DNA from: Catalinimonas niigatensis | GTDB lineage: Bacteria; Bacteroidota; Bacteroidia; Cytophagales; Cyclobacteriaceae | Assembly: GCF_030506285.1 (NCBI RefSeq) | Contig: NZ_CP119422.1 | Coordinates: forward strand, 744,001-808,000 | Direction: 5' to 3' | Length of the DNA: 64,000 nucleotides | In this document: one piece after another, positions 1 to 9,375 of the stretch | Layout: every line of letters begins with the position of its first letter | Position numbering within the stretch: the stretch's first letter is position 1 | The notes under the pieces: generated by a model | Seen by the model: the letters and a program-made list of their open reading frames with translations, nothing else | The model's database searches: none | Told to the model about the DNA's origin: nothing | Position numbers and translations under genes: made by a program

Positions 1-355
1 CTTTCGCATGATTAAGCTTAAACTGAAAATCATGATCGTCGGTATTGGGTCCAAAGCGGATTTCTTTAACCACTGTTTTCTGTGACTTTTGCTTGATCTC
101 TTTTTGCTTCTTCTTCTGTTCATATTTGAACTTAGAATAGTCAATGATCTTGCAAACGGGTGGGTCTGCTTTTGGTGAAATTTCTACAAGATCTAGATTT
201 TGCTCACGAGCCAATCTTCTGGCCTCATCAATATCATGGATCTCATTATCAGCGTTTTCACCAACAATCCGGACAAACTGTGTCCTAATTTTTTCGTTAA
301 TTCTATAGGGCTCTTCGGTCCTTCTGACGAATCCTTTTTTCTTAAATTTGCTAAT
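1..355 (-). CDS. infC: Translation initiation factor IF-3, N-terminal part (ATT start)
   Basis: IF-3 binds the 30S subunit and checks start-codon/initiator tRNA pairing. The 118 visible codons run off the left edge. They read as IF-3: an [14 protein letters not shown] start, then [15 protein letters not shown], then [16 protein letters not shown] and [15 protein letters not shown]. The start is the codon ATT at 355-353. It lies 5 nt after a perfect AGGAGGT (367-361), an in-frame TAG sits two codons upstream (361-359), and no ATG, GTG or TTG occurs in frame for the first 45 or so codons. A non-AUG start of infC is known in E. coli (AUU), where it allows IF-3 to repress its own translation. The gene follows thrS on the same strand, the conserved thrS-infC order. 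The C-terminal domain is outside the window. Confidence 0.95.
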   Translation of the reverse strand, partial: MSKFKKKGFVRRTEEPYRINEKIRTQFVRIVGENADNEIHDIDEARRLAREQNLDLVEISPKADPPVCKIIDYSKFKYEQKKKQKEIKQKSQKTVVKEIRFGPNTDDHDFQFKLNHAK

Positions 356-367
356 TTTCTACCTCCT
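353..367 (-). promoter_or_regulatory. Strong Shine-Dalgarno and ATT start of infC
   Basis: On the minus strand AGGAGGT (367-361) is followed by five bases and then ATT (355-353). Most Bacteroidota genes lack a Shine-Dalgarno sequence, so a full anti-SD match together with a rare start codon fits the translational self-control known for infC. Confidence 0.85.
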
Positions 368-411
368 TTTGTTCGTTAAAAATTTATTTCATACCCTATA
401 TCTGCCCCACA

Positions 412-430
412 ATAGCTGCAATGCAGCTGT
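412..430 (-). other. Short hairpin in the infC leader
   Basis: Eight pairs (one G-T) close a three-base loop: AGCTGC at 414-419 pairs with GCAGCT at 423-428, extended by one pair and a wobble. No T-run follows, so it is not an obvious terminator. It could be a leader structure or chance. Confidence 0.3.
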
Positions 431-445
431 CTTTTAATAATAGCA

Positions 446-476
446 CAAATATCTAGTAATATTTACTATAATCAAA
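446..476 (-). promoter_or_regulatory. Candidate Bacteroidota-type promoter of infC
   Basis: On the minus strand TTTG (476-473), a 19-base spacer and GATATTTG (453-446) resemble the Bacteroidota consensus TTTG-N19-21-TAnnTTTG, with two mismatches in the downstream box. It lies in the 208-bp gap between thrS and infC and would let infC be transcribed without thrS. Judged by eye only. Confidence 0.3.
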
Positions 477-563
477 AAGCATTATCTATAAAATAATACA
501 AAAAAACGGGAATAAAGTTTCAGATACACTGTTTAATGAGCAGCTTCTGGGGTCAATTGAAAC

Positions 564-2501
564 TTAATTTCTTTGAACCTGCTGTTGGAAGTACGCTATA
601 AAATCATCAAAAGCAAAACTACCCAGATCTCCCTCACCATGTTTTCGAGCTGAAACCGCCTGTTCTTCCTGTTCTTTCTCTCCAACAATCAGCATGTAAG
701 GTATTTTATTTACTTCAGCATCTCGTATTTTTCTACCGATTTTCTCATCTCTGTGATCAATTGAGCCTCTTATATCGTACTCAGCCATCTTTTGAAGTAC
801 CTGATCTGCATATTCAGCATATTTTTCAGATATAGGCAGTATAGCAACTTGTTCTGGAGCCAGCCATAATGGAAGATTACCACCAGTATGCTCCAGCAAA
901 ATCGCTACAAAACGTTCCATAGATCCAAATGGGGCACGATGAATCATCACAGGACGATGTTTTTGATTATCGGCACCTATGTAAGTCAGTTCAAAGCGCT
1001 CGGGCAAGGTGTAATCCACCTGTATTGTACCCAATTGCCATTGCCTTCCTAACGCATCTTTTACCATAAAATCCAGCTTTGGACCATAAAAAGCCGCTTC
1101 ACCGTATTCTGTCACTGTTTTTAAACCTTTTTCTTCTGCTGCTTCAATAATTGCCTGCTCTGAAATCTGCCAGTTTTCGTCACTTCCTATATACTTGGAA
1201 TGGTCTTCCTGATCACGAAGTGAGATCTGAGCGGTAAAATTTTCAAATCCTAACGAATCAAATACATATATTACTAGTTCTATCACCTTTTTGAACTCAT
1301 CCTTTACCTGATCCGGACGACAGAAAATATGTGCGTCATCCTGGGTAAAACCTCTTACACGTGTCAAACCATGTAATTCACCACTTTGCTCGTAACGATA
1401 CACAGTACCAAACTCAGCATAGCGTATGGGTAACTCTTTATACGAATGCGGCTTGCTCTTGTAGATTTCACAATGGTGAGGACAGTTCATCGGCTTGAGC
1501 AAGAACTCTTCATCCTCGTGGGGAGTATGTATAGGCTGAAAAGAATCTTTACCATACTTTTCATAATGACCGGAAGTAACGTAGAGTTGCTTCTGTCCTA
1601 TGTGCGGCGTAATCACCTGCTCATAGCCTGCTTTACGCTGGGCTTTTTTCAGAAAATTTTCCAGACGCTCGCGCAATAGTACGCCTTTGGGCAACCATAA
1701 AGGTAAACCCGCTCCTACTTTCTCAGAGAAAGTAAACAGTTCCAGTTCTTTGCCCAGCTTACGGTGGTCTCTTTTTTTGGCTTCTTCCAGCAGCTCCAGA
1801 TACTCTTTCAGTTCTTTTTGCTTGGGAAAAGTGATGCCGTAAATACGAGTCAACTGCTTATTCTTTTCATCTCCTCTCCAATAAGCTCCGGCAACATTCA
1901 GCAGTTTAACAGCTTTGATAAATCCGGTATTGGGTATATGAGGCCCACGGCAAAGGTCAGTAAAATTTCCCTGCTTATAGAAAGTGATGGTTCCGTCTTG
2001 TAATCTTTCCAGCAAATCCAGCTTGTATTCGTCGCCTTTTTCTTTGTAATAACTCACCGCCGAAGCCTTTTCCATAGGAATGCGCTGATATTCACTCTTC
2101 TCCCGAGCCAGTTCCAGCATTTTCTGCTCTATTTTTTCAAGGGCGTCTGAGCTGAACTCCATATCACCAAAATCCACATCATAATAGTAACCATGCTCTA
2201 TGGAGGGACCAATGCCTAATTTGATTCCGGGATAAAGCGCTTCAAGAGCTTCTGCCATAAGGTGGGCTGAAGAATGCCAGAACGTAGATTTACCTTCGGT
2301 ATCATTCCAGGTGAGCAACTGTACTTTTGCATTCCCTTCAATGGGACGAGTGGCATCCCACACTTCTCCATTTACTTTGGCAGCCAGCACATTGCGCGCC
2401 AGCCCTTCACTAATACTCTGGGCAATTTCCAATCCGCTAATCCCTTGTGCATAATTTCTCTCTGATCCGTCAGGTAGTGTAATCTTGATTTCTTTACTCA
2501 T
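564..2501 (-). CDS. thrS: Threonine--tRNA ligase
   Basis: Charges tRNA-Thr with threonine in the cytoplasm (class II synthetase). The 645 residues are the usual bacterial length. Order of domains: TGS (about 1-65), the editing domain with HSSAH at 76-80 and a distal Cys in DLCRGPH near 182, the class II core with MNCPHH near 340 whose Cys helps bind the catalytic zinc, and a C-terminal anticodon-binding domain beginning [10 protein letters not shown]. The ATG gives a full TGS domain. It precedes infC, the standard order, and starts 21 bp after the stop of the TPR lipoprotein gene, so co-transcription with that gene is possible. Nothing looks damaged. Confidence 0.98.
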   Translation of the reverse strand: MSKEIKITLPDGSERNYAQGISGLEIAQSISEGLARNVLAAKVNGEVWDATRPIEGNAKVQLLTWNDTEGKSTFWHSSAHLMAEALEALYPGIKLGIGPSIEHGYYYDVDFGDMEFSSDALEKIEQKMLELAREKSEYQRIPMEKASAVSYYKEKGDEYKLDLLERLQDGTITFYKQGNFTDLCRGPHIPNTGFIKAVKLLNVAGAYWRGDEKNKQLTRIYGITFPKQKELKEYLELLEEAKKRDHRKLGKELELFTFSEKVGAGLPLWLPKGVLLRERLENFLKKAQRKAGYEQVITPHIGQKQLYVTSGHYEKYGKDSFQPIHTPHEDEEFLLKPMNCPHHCEIYKSKPHSYKELPIRYAEFGTVYRYEQSGELHGLTRVRGFTQDDAHIFCRPDQVKDEFKKVIELVIYVFDSLGFENFTAQISLRDQEDHSKYIGSDENWQISEQAIIEAAEEKGLKTVTEYGEAAFYGPKLDFMVKDALGRQWQLGTIQVDYTLPERFELTYIGADNQKHRPVMIHRAPFGSMERFVAILLEHTGGNLPLWLAPEQVAILPISEKYAEYADQVLQKMAEYDIRGSIDHRDEKIGRKIRDAEVNKIPYMLIVGEKEQEEQAVSARKHGEGDLGSFAFDDFIAYFQQQVQRN

Positions 2502-2522
2502 AAAATAGCGCTCTTACAAAAT

Positions 2523-3680
2523 CTATTGTTCTTCAGGAGTGATTGGCTTTAATGGAGCCAATCCTTTTTTCATTTTATCAAACTCCTGTTCTTGCTTTCT
2601 TTGCCACAAATATGCAACTTTTCTCCGGAGATAGTCTAGTTCCTCGGCAGCTATTTTATGTATTGCTTCCTGCTGTAAGGAATCTTTTGCCAATATCTCC
2701 TCATACTTATTGATAGCCTGCTGATAACTACTCCTTTTATCATAAACCCTGGCTTCGGTGATTAGTGCTTCTTTATCACCAGGACGATAAGTTAGCATCT
2801 GCTGTGCATAGAGCTGAGCAGAATCATAACGATTTTTGCTATAGTACATATTCATCAGTTCTTTATGAACAGAAAACTGATCTACTTCACCATTGTCTTT
2901 AATCTTATACAAAATGGCTGCCGCACTGTCCGTATCACCCACTCTCCTAAGAATTTGCGCTTGCTGAAACAACATTCGGTCACTAGCTTTTTGCTTCTGC
3001 TGTGCAAGGTTTTTATCCATATACATACGCGCTTTCTGGTAGTTTTCGGTATTCATGTACATATCTACCAGCACTTCATAACTATCAGTAGCACGCCCCC
3101 CCAACGCCAACCCTTTCAGCAGTTGGGCTTCAGCAGTAGTAGTATCTTTTACAGCAGCAAGTGCCTTTCCTTTCATCAAATAATTATAGGGGTTTTTTGG
3201 TGCACGAGACAAGGCACTGTCACTATAAAGCAATGCATCTGTATAATAATTACTATTCAGACTGGCTTCTGCCAGAATTTCATAGAGTTCTACAGACGCT
3301 CCCCCAAGTTGCAAAGACTCTTTAGCCTCTTTAAATGCCTCACGATTCTGGCCTTTTTGCAAATGTGCCTTAGCACTTGTCAGATGGTACACCGGGTCTT
3401 CTTCGTCCAGTTCCAATGCTCTACGTATACTGGCCAGCGCATTGTTCGTTTTATTCTGCTCCAGTAAAAGTTCGGCTTTGCGATAATGCGCTTCGGCATT
3501 ATCTGGATCTTCACTAATTAATTCATCAACTACTGTTAAGCTGTAATCGTAGTAGGAAGGATCAAAGTCAGGAAGCTCCGGAATCTGATGCTGCTCTTGC
3601 TGCGCACATGATACCAATGAGCCGATGATAAAAGTAAAAAGCACTTGCTTTATAGATAATTGCTGAAGAAAAGAGATCAT
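2523..3680 (-). CDS. TPR-repeat lipoprotein
   Basis: A 385-residue lipoprotein of unknown role built from tetratricopeptide repeats. I chose the ATG at 3680 because it places a signal peptide (MISFLQQLSIKQVLFTF...) directly before a lipobox, LVSC, with the acylated Cys near residue 25. The longer frame would add 11 polar residues ahead of it. From about residue 45 onward there are at least six helical TPR-like pairs (for example NAEAHYRKAELLLEQNK and KNPYNYLMKGKALAA). TPR lipoproteins of this kind often act as scaffolds in the periplasm or at the outer membrane. It is the first gene of a possible run into thrS. Confidence 0.8.
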   Translation of the reverse strand: MISFLQQLSIKQVLFTFIIGSLVSCAQQEQHQIPELPDFDPSYYDYSLTVVDELISEDPDNAEAHYRKAELLLEQNKTNNALASIRRALELDEEDPVYHLTSAKAHLQKGQNREAFKEAKESLQLGGASVELYEILAEASLNSNYYTDALLYSDSALSRAPKNPYNYLMKGKALAAVKDTTTAEAQLLKGLALGGRATDSYEVLVDMYMNTENYQKARMYMDKNLAQQKQKASDRMLFQQAQILRRVGDTDSAAAILYKIKDNGEVDQFSVHKELMNMYYSKNRYDSAQLYAQQMLTYRPGDKEALITEARVYDKRSSYQQAINKYEEILAKDSLQQEAIHKIAAEELDYLRRKVAYLWQRKQEQEFDKMKKGLAPLKPITPEEQ

Positions 3681-3736
3681 CGTAAATTTTTGTTTGACGA
3701 TTTTATAACACAATTATCGTGGAAAACATTGGCATT

Positions 3737-4705
3737 TTAACGGAAAAAGCTGCCTACATCTGTCATGCCGTTTTTATCTTCAGCATACATGGCATAATCA
3801 AAGCCTTTGTGCAAAGCATAAGATCCTACTTCACCATTTTTACCGAGCGCCAGGAAACCTATCTGTATATCTTTGGCATTTTTTTGCTTGGAAATTCTTT
3901 TGATGGCTACTTCACAGGCTTCCTGAGGAGAATAGCCTTGCCGCATCAGTTCTACAATCAGGTGGGCACCGCATACTTTAATCACAGCCTCACCCATTCC
4001 TGTAGCAGTTGCCGCTCCTACTTCATTGTCTACGAACAAGCCCGCACCGATGATGGGAGAATCTCCTACCCTTCCATGCATTTTGTAAGCCAGGCCGCTG
4101 GTGGTACAGGCTCCTGAAAGATTTCCATCCTCATCCAGGGCCAGCATACCGATGGTATCGTGGTTCTCTATATTGATAATCGGTTTATATTCAGATTCTT
4201 TTAGCCATTCTTTCCAGGCTTTTTCTGCTTTCTCAGTAAGCAGGTTTTCTTTTTTAAACCCCTGATCTAGTGCAAATTGCTGAGCTCCTTCGCCTACCAG
4301 CATCACATGGGGCGTCTTTTCCATCACCATACGCGCCACCGAAATCGGATGCATAATCTCTTCCAGACATGCCACTGCACCACATTCACCATTTTCGTCC
4401 ATAATACAGGCGTCCAGGGTTACTCTACCTTCACGATCTGGCAATCCGCCATAACCCACACTCATATTATCTTCTGCTTCGGTCACTTTCACTCCGGCTT
4501 CCACAGCATCCAGGGCCCTGCCACCCTTGGAGAGAATCCTCCAGGCTGCATCATTAGCGGCCAAACCGTGACGCCAGGTAGAGACGACTACAGGCTTTCT
4601 GGGCTTGATGATAACTGGGTTACCAAACAGAGGCCTGAAAGTAGCCAGGTTGCCTACAAATGTGGCAGCAGAGATTTTCTTTAAAAACGATCTTCTTTGC
4701 GTCAT
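3737..4705 (-). CDS. N4-(beta-N-acetylglucosaminyl)-L-asparaginase (glycosylasparaginase)
   Basis: An Ntn-hydrolase that cleaves the GlcNAc-asparagine bond of degraded N-glycoproteins. The precursor cuts itself to expose the catalytic threonine. That residue is Thr184 in NHDTIGML, and the downstream substrate-binding stretch GRVGDSPIIGAGLFVD and GATATGMGE are present. At 322 residues it has the family length. The N-terminus carries a twin-arginine signal (RRSFLKK, then a hydrophobic stretch), so it is probably exported folded. It is divergent from the OmpA/PD40 gene across a 140-bp gap. Salvage of host or algal glycoprotein is a reasonable role, inferred from the family. Confidence 0.92.
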   Translation of the reverse strand: MTQRRSFLKKISAATFVGNLATFRPLFGNPVIIKPRKPVVVSTWRHGLAANDAAWRILSKGGRALDAVEAGVKVTEAEDNMSVGYGGLPDREGRVTLDACIMDENGECGAVACLEEIMHPISVARMVMEKTPHVMLVGEGAQQFALDQGFKKENLLTEKAEKAWKEWLKESEYKPIINIENHDTIGMLALDEDGNLSGACTTSGLAYKMHGRVGDSPIIGAGLFVDNEVGAATATGMGEAVIKVCGAHLIVELMRQGYSPQEACEVAIKRISKQKNAKDIQIGFLALGKNGEVGSYALHKGFDYAMYAEDKNGMTDVGSFFR

Positions 4706-4846
4706 GACAGTTTATGAGGTTAAATAAGTTGGGATTATGTAATTCAAGTACAAAGTTGCAAAAGCTTTAAAATTAGTTAATTCCTGGTGCTTTGGCACTG
4801 TTTGCATCTCAAAATCGTTGAAACCTTAAGCAATTTATGCCCAGCT

Positions 4847-6787
4847 ATGAAAAAAAGCCTGATTTTCACTTTTCTGATTTCTGTCTTTTCAGTAAGCCTA
4901 ATATCTGCCCAGGGATCTCAACAATATACGACCAAGTCAAAAAAGGCAATCAAATATTACGTTGAGTCTACCAATTATTTTATCCGCAGGCAGTATAATC
5001 CTGCCTTGGAATTGCTTCAGGCTGCGGTGAAAAAAGACGGAAGTTTTGCCGAAGCTCATTTAAGGATGAGCAAGATTTATATGGCGATGGGTGATGAAAG
5101 TCAGGTGCAACACCACTTGCAAAAGGTAGTCAAAGCACAATATAATAATCCGTCATTTTCAGAAGCACATGTCTTGCTTGCCGAAAAATACTTTGATCAG
5201 TCAGCCTACCAAGAAGCCCGAAAACTGGTCAATCACATCATAGGAATGGAAAAAGCCAACAGGCTGATGCAAGAGGAAGCCCGATACCTGTTGGCCAATA
5301 TAGATTTTACAGAAAAAAATATAGATAAGCCAGTTGAATTTAGTCCCAAACCTTTGGGTGGTGGTTTGAATCAGCTTGGCTTACAGTACTTTCCGGTGCT
5401 TACAGTAGATCAGCAAAGTATGATCTTTACCGGAAGAAGAGGCACTATGCCTCAATACGATGAAGATATTTATATCAGCAAAAAACAGCCTGACGGCCAG
5501 TGGTCGCGTCCTGAATCTTTATCCGACAATATCAATACCAGAGCCAATGAAGGTACCTGTACAGTTTCAGCAGATGGACGTACACTCATTTTCACCGCTT
5601 GCCAGGAAGGCAATGGCTTTGGCAGCTGCGATTTGTTTATCAGTTATAAAATAGGTGAGGAATGGTCTATGCCCAAAAACATGGGCAATAAAATAAATGG
5701 AAAGTCCTGGGAGTCACAACCTTCGCTTTCAGCGGATGGTAATACTCTGTATTTTGTTTCAGACCGTAAGGGAGGGCAAGGCCGCAGAGATATTTATGTG
5801 ACCTATCGCAACGAACAGGGTGAATGGTGTTCGGCTGAAAACCTGGGCAAAGACATTAATACACCCCGTGATGAAGTATCTCCTTTTATCCATGTCAATG
5901 GACAAACCTTGTATTTTGCTTCTGAAGGACTGCCCGGTTTTGGTAAGTTTGACCTCTATGTTTCAGAAAAGAATGGACAAAGCTGGACCAAACCCAAAAA
6001 CCTGGGCTATCCGATCAATACCAAAGAGGATCAGGCTTCTCTTTTTATTACTGCTGATGGTAAGGATGCCTATTATTCCCATGAGCAAAGACAGGGTGAC
6101 CATTACGCAAGCAGCATCATTTACACCTTTGTTATCCCTCAGGAAATTCGGGTGACTAACCGAAGCAGCTATGTGGAAGGTACTGTATATGATGCTGTGA
6201 CTAAGAAACCCTTGGGTGCCAAAGTGGAGTTGATGGACCTGAACCAGCAAAAGAAGATTTCGGATGTAAACTCCGACCCTAAAAACGGAGATTACCTGAT
6301 GGTACTGACTGAAGGCTCTGAGTACGCTTTGTACATTGATCGCGAAGGCTATCTGTTTCAAAGTCTGACATTTAACTATAGCGAGAAGAGTTTACAGAGT
6401 GTAGCAAAACCTCTGCATATTGATGTTTATCTGCAGCCCATCACCAAGGGAACAGAAACAGTGCTGAACAACATTTTCTTTGATGTGGATAAGTACGAGA
6501 TCAAAGAAATTTCCCAACCAGAGCTAAATAAGGTTGCTAGTTTTCTACGGGATAATCCTGAAATCCGTATTACCATCAACGGTCATACCGATAATCAGGG
6601 AAGTGCTGAGTATAACCTGGAACTCTCTTCCAAACGTGCCAAAGCTGTTTATGATTATTTGGTGCAGGCCGGAATTGATCAGGAGCGATTACAATCCAGA
6701 GGTTATGGTCAGTCCAAACCTGTTACCAGCAATGATACGGAAGAAGGAAGACAGAAAAATCGTCGTATTGCCTTTGAAATACTATAA
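4847..6787 (+). CDS. OmpA-family protein with TPR and PD40 repeats
   Basis: A 646-residue envelope protein. The ATG at 4847 gives a clean signal peptide (MKKSLIFTFLISVFSVSLISAQG). The domains in order are TPR-like helices (about 25-150), several WD40-like PD40 blades with the SADGxTLxF motif (about 190-440), a CarboxypepD-regulatory-like beta-sandwich (VEGTVYDAVTKKPLGAKVEL), and a C-terminal OmpA peptidoglycan-binding domain (FFDVDKYEI ... GHTDNQGSAEYNLELSSKRA). This layout is common in Bacteroidota and resembles PorE-type T9SS accessory proteins, but the position gives no T9SS neighbours, so I leave it unnamed. It ends at a shared terminator facing the Mn catalase. Confidence 0.88.
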   Translation: MKKSLIFTFLISVFSVSLISAQGSQQYTTKSKKAIKYYVESTNYFIRRQYNPALELLQAAVKKDGSFAEAHLRMSKIYMAMGDESQVQHHLQKVVKAQYNNPSFSEAHVLLAEKYFDQSAYQEARKLVNHIIGMEKANRLMQEEARYLLANIDFTEKNIDKPVEFSPKPLGGGLNQLGLQYFPVLTVDQQSMIFTGRRGTMPQYDEDIYISKKQPDGQWSRPESLSDNINTRANEGTCTVSADGRTLIFTACQEGNGFGSCDLFISYKIGEEWSMPKNMGNKINGKSWESQPSLSADGNTLYFVSDRKGGQGRRDIYVTYRNEQGEWCSAENLGKDINTPRDEVSPFIHVNGQTLYFASEGLPGFGKFDLYVSEKNGQSWTKPKNLGYPINTKEDQASLFITADGKDAYYSHEQRQGDHYASSIIYTFVIPQEIRVTNRSSYVEGTVYDAVTKKPLGAKVELMDLNQQKKISDVNSDPKNGDYLMVLTEGSEYALYIDREGYLFQSLTFNYSEKSLQSVAKPLHIDVYLQPITKGTETVLNNIFFDVDKYEIKEISQPELNKVASFLRDNPEIRITINGHTDNQGSAEYNLELSSKRAKAVYDYLVQAGIDQERLQSRGYGQSKPVTSNDTEEGRQKNRRIAFEIL

Positions 6788-6790
6788 AAA

Positions 6791-6814
6791 ATGCACCCTT
6801 AAAAAAGGGTGCAT
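6791..6814. terminator. Bidirectional terminator hairpin
   Basis: A perfect 10-bp stem (ATGCACCCTT / AAGGGTGCAT) with a four-base loop lies 3 bp after the OmpA/PD40 stop and 28 bp from the catalase stop. The minus-strand transcript runs into a T5 tract after the stem, so it suits the catalase best. The plus-strand tail is only weakly T-rich. Confidence 0.8.
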
Positions 6815-6841
6815 CTCATTTAAAATAGTTTTGGGTGGCTA

Positions 6842-7678
6842 TTATTTTCCATCCATTTGCTGAAGTTGAGCGTGTACTTCAGGTACTTTAGCCATTCCTA
6901 ATTCAGGTTCTTGACCATGAGGCTTACCCACGACAAAAGAAAATTCTCCTTTTCCATCTATTGACTTGCCAGTTGTCCAGCGGGCTTTAGGGTCTATGGC
7001 TTGAGACGCATCTTTCTTAGTAGATATAAAAGCATAGCTGAATTCCTGCTTTTCCAGTTTCTGTGGGAAGCTATTGGGAATCGGATGGGCCTCACCTAAT
7101 TCCTCCAGTACTGCCATCCACTGGTTCTGGTGCATGGTATCGCGGGCGATCAGAAAAGCCAGCATATCTTTCATGCCAGGATCATCGGTCATTTCATACA
7201 ATCGGGTTGCCAAAGCTCTTCCTCCAGCCTCAGCAGTAACATTAGAATGCATATCGGCAGCTATGTTGCCGGTACCCACTACATAGGCGCCACTAAAAGG
7301 CGTACCTGTACTGTCTACGGCCATGGCTCCCAGTCCTGAGGAAAGAATATGACGAGGGTTCATCCCTCCCAACACAGCTTCCACTACAGGATTTTCTCCC
7401 GCCAGCTTTTCTTTAAGCGCATAATCAGCCCCTTCCAGATTTAAAGCCACAGCGGTGCAGAGCATTTCTATATGTGCCATCTCCTCGGTACCTGTTTCAA
7501 GCAGCATATCACGGTATTTTTTGGGCCCTCGGGCATTCCAGGCCTGGAATAAATACTGCAAACAAACGCGGATCTCTCCTTCTATTCCTCCAATAGCCTG
7601 CTGCAGCATCTTAGCAAATATAGGATTAGGCTTATCGACCTTTACAGTGTACTGTAATTTACCATCATGATAAAACAT
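6842..7678 (-). CDS. Manganese catalase (non-haem)
   Basis: Breaks down hydrogen peroxide at a di-manganese centre. The ligands seen in the Lactobacillus plantarum enzyme are in place: Glu35 (GIEGEI), Glu66 and His69 (EEMAH), Glu150 (VTAEAGGRA) and His183 (DTMHQNQW). At 278 residues it is the family length and has no signal peptide. It is a single gene convergent with the OmpA/PD40 gene and upstream lies a 247-bp gap with an 8-bp inverted repeat (TTTGTCTA ... TAGACAAA). Identification is firm. Confidence 0.96.
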   Translation of the reverse strand: MFYHDGKLQYTVKVDKPNPIFAKMLQQAIGGIEGEIRVCLQYLFQAWNARGPKKYRDMLLETGTEEMAHIEMLCTAVALNLEGADYALKEKLAGENPVVEAVLGGMNPRHILSSGLGAMAVDSTGTPFSGAYVVGTGNIAADMHSNVTAEAGGRALATRLYEMTDDPGMKDMLAFLIARDTMHQNQWMAVLEELGEAHPIPNSFPQKLEKQEFSYAFISTKKDASQAIDPKARWTTGKSIDGKGEFSFVVGKPHGQEPELGMAKVPEVHAQLQQMDGK

Positions 7679-7739
7679 AAAAATTATAGGTTTATTGGTT
7701 AAAAAATGGATTACTGAATATAAAGAATATAAATCGTTC

Positions 7740-7784
7740 TTTGTCTAAATTAAGTTTACAATTGATGGCTATTGCCTAGACAAA
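7740..7784. promoter_or_regulatory. Inverted repeat upstream of the Mn catalase
   Basis: TTTGTCTA (7740-7747) and TAGACAAA (7777-7784) form a perfect 8-bp inverted repeat with a 29-bp gap, 62-106 bp upstream of the catalase start. It could be an operator or a stem in an untranslated leader. The rest of the 7679-7925 gap shows nothing else convincing. Confidence 0.3.
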
Positions 7785-7925
7785 TGAGAGAAGGGTCCTA
7801 TTTTTGGTAAATAAATTATGGAAAGATTTACCTAATAAGTCTATCAAAAAAGCGATCAGAAAGCTTTGATGGTGAAACAGGAATGAATGCATTGTCTAAT
7901 CACCCTAGGCAAGGGTTCCTCTAAG

Positions 7926-9281
7926 CTAAAAAGTCAAGGTAAAGACTGTAGCTTCACCTTTAACAGATTGTACACTGATGTTCCCTTTGTGCAGCCGCAT
8001 GATTTGTCGGGAAAGACTTAGCCCTATTCCAGAACCATTTTCTTTGGTGGTGAAGAAAGGAACAAAAATCTGGTCTATCAGGTCCTCCTCCATTCCTTTC
8101 CCATTATCCATGACCTGAATTACACGCTGGTTCTTGTCATTGACAAAAGCGTAAACACTGATCTTTGGCGCTTCAACCGTTTGCAGGGCATCCATGGCAT
8201 TATTCACCAGATTGATCAATATTTGTTCTATCAATTCAAAATCCGCTTTTATATGTAGATTTTCAGGATCAACGCACACTTTCCAGGCAATATTTTTTTC
8301 ATTCAGCTTTGTTTTTAAAAGCGCATGTAACCTTTTTAAAAGCGCTTGAACTTCCACAGTGCGAAACTGAGGCTGAGCAATCTGGGTAAGACTCTTATAG
8401 GCTTTTACAAAATTGATAAGGCCATTGGTTCTTTCCTCAATGGTTATCAGGCTGCCATGTAAATCTTCCAGATCATCCTCATCCAGATCATTCAGCTTCA
8501 GTTTATCTTCTTCATCTACCTTGATCAGCATCTGATTGACCATCGCAGTAAGGTTAGAAATAGGAATGACAGAGTTCATAATCTCGTGTGTCAGTACCCG
8601 GATGAGTTTCTGCCAGGAAGCTACTTCCTGTTCCTCCAGTTCAGTCCTCAAATCCTGCATGGAAAGCAGTTTGTAATACTTAGCCTGCATTTTAAATTCA
8701 GTTGCTTGTACTGACAGTTGTAATAGCTGTTGATGAATGATCACCCTGCTCATTGTTTTCTCGCCTGCGTTGAGGTATTTCAACGTTTGGTAGAATTCCT
8801 GATCAATGTCCTGTAAATCATCCAGCTTTCTGAGTACAGGCTTTCGCAAAAGCTCTTTGGCTGCCTGATTTACGAGTTGTACCTGTCCCTCTTGATCCAC
8901 ACAGACCAAGGCCACTGAGACCTGCTCCACGATATTTTGCAGGTAGAGATGATGGCTTTCTTTTTCCTGCCTCAGTCTTTGAAAAGTACCTACCAACTGA
9001 TTGAATACTTCGCTCAGCATATGGCCTTTCATGGTCGGACGTTGATAATAGGTATTTGAAAACTCACCCTGCCGAATGGCAATTACCAGATTTTCCATCT
9101 CCAGGTGAGTACGCTCTATATAGCGGATCAGTTCCAGAAAGAGCACCATCAAAAGTAGGCCCAGCCAAAGGGATACCAGCCAGAAGTGTGTCTCAGTCAG
9201 TACATATAATATGCTGAATCCCACTGCAATAATAAGCAGCAGCCGGATCAATATTTGTGTTCTGAAGATGGTATATCGCAT
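7926..9281 (-). CDS. Sensor histidine kinase (NtrB-like)
   Basis: A 451-residue membrane kinase, partner of the regulator encoded just upstream. Two membrane segments lie at about 8-28 and 32-52 with almost no periplasmic loop, so the signal is probably sensed in the membrane or cytoplasm. A HAMP-like linker and a PAS domain (about 115-200, VALVCVDQEGQVQLVNQAAKEL) follow. The phospho-acceptor is His232 in LTHEIMNSV. The ATPase domain has NLVNNAMDAL, DNGKGM, FFTTKENGSGIGL. This layout is typical of kinases paired with sigma54 activators in Bacteroidota. It is the last gene of the probable operon 12769-7926. Confidence 0.93.
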   Translation of the reverse strand: MRYTIFRTQILIRLLLIIAVGFSILYVLTETHFWLVSLWLGLLLMVLFLELIRYIERTHLEMENLVIAIRQGEFSNTYYQRPTMKGHMLSEVFNQLVGTFQRLRQEKESHHLYLQNIVEQVSVALVCVDQEGQVQLVNQAAKELLRKPVLRKLDDLQDIDQEFYQTLKYLNAGEKTMSRVIIHQQLLQLSVQATEFKMQAKYYKLLSMQDLRTELEEQEVASWQKLIRVLTHEIMNSVIPISNLTAMVNQMLIKVDEEDKLKLNDLDEDDLEDLHGSLITIEERTNGLINFVKAYKSLTQIAQPQFRTVEVQALLKRLHALLKTKLNEKNIAWKVCVDPENLHIKADFELIEQILINLVNNAMDALQTVEAPKISVYAFVNDKNQRVIQVMDNGKGMEEDLIDQIFVPFFTTKENGSGIGLSLSRQIMRLHKGNISVQSVKGEATVFTLTF

Positions 9282-9335
9282 AGAGTTTTGGGTGTTTACT
9301 GAGTTGAGAGAATGTGGTTACAATTTGTTTGCACA

Positions 9336-9372
9336 AGCACTATAACACTCTAGCACTAAGAACCATAACACT
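9336..9372. repeat. Short direct repeats between kinase and regulator genes
   Basis: AGCACTA occurs at 9336 and 9352, and ATAACACT at 9342 and 9365, giving two copies of an AGCACTA...ATAACACT unit in the 94-bp gap. The function is unknown. It may be a binding site or replication slippage. Confidence 0.4.
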
Positions 9373-9375
9373 ATT

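Noticed and set aside
4793-4810. TGGCAC...TTGCAT before the OmpA/PD40 gene as a sigma54 promoter
   Set aside because: The distance between the GG and GC is 8 bases instead of 10, and sigma54 does not tolerate that.
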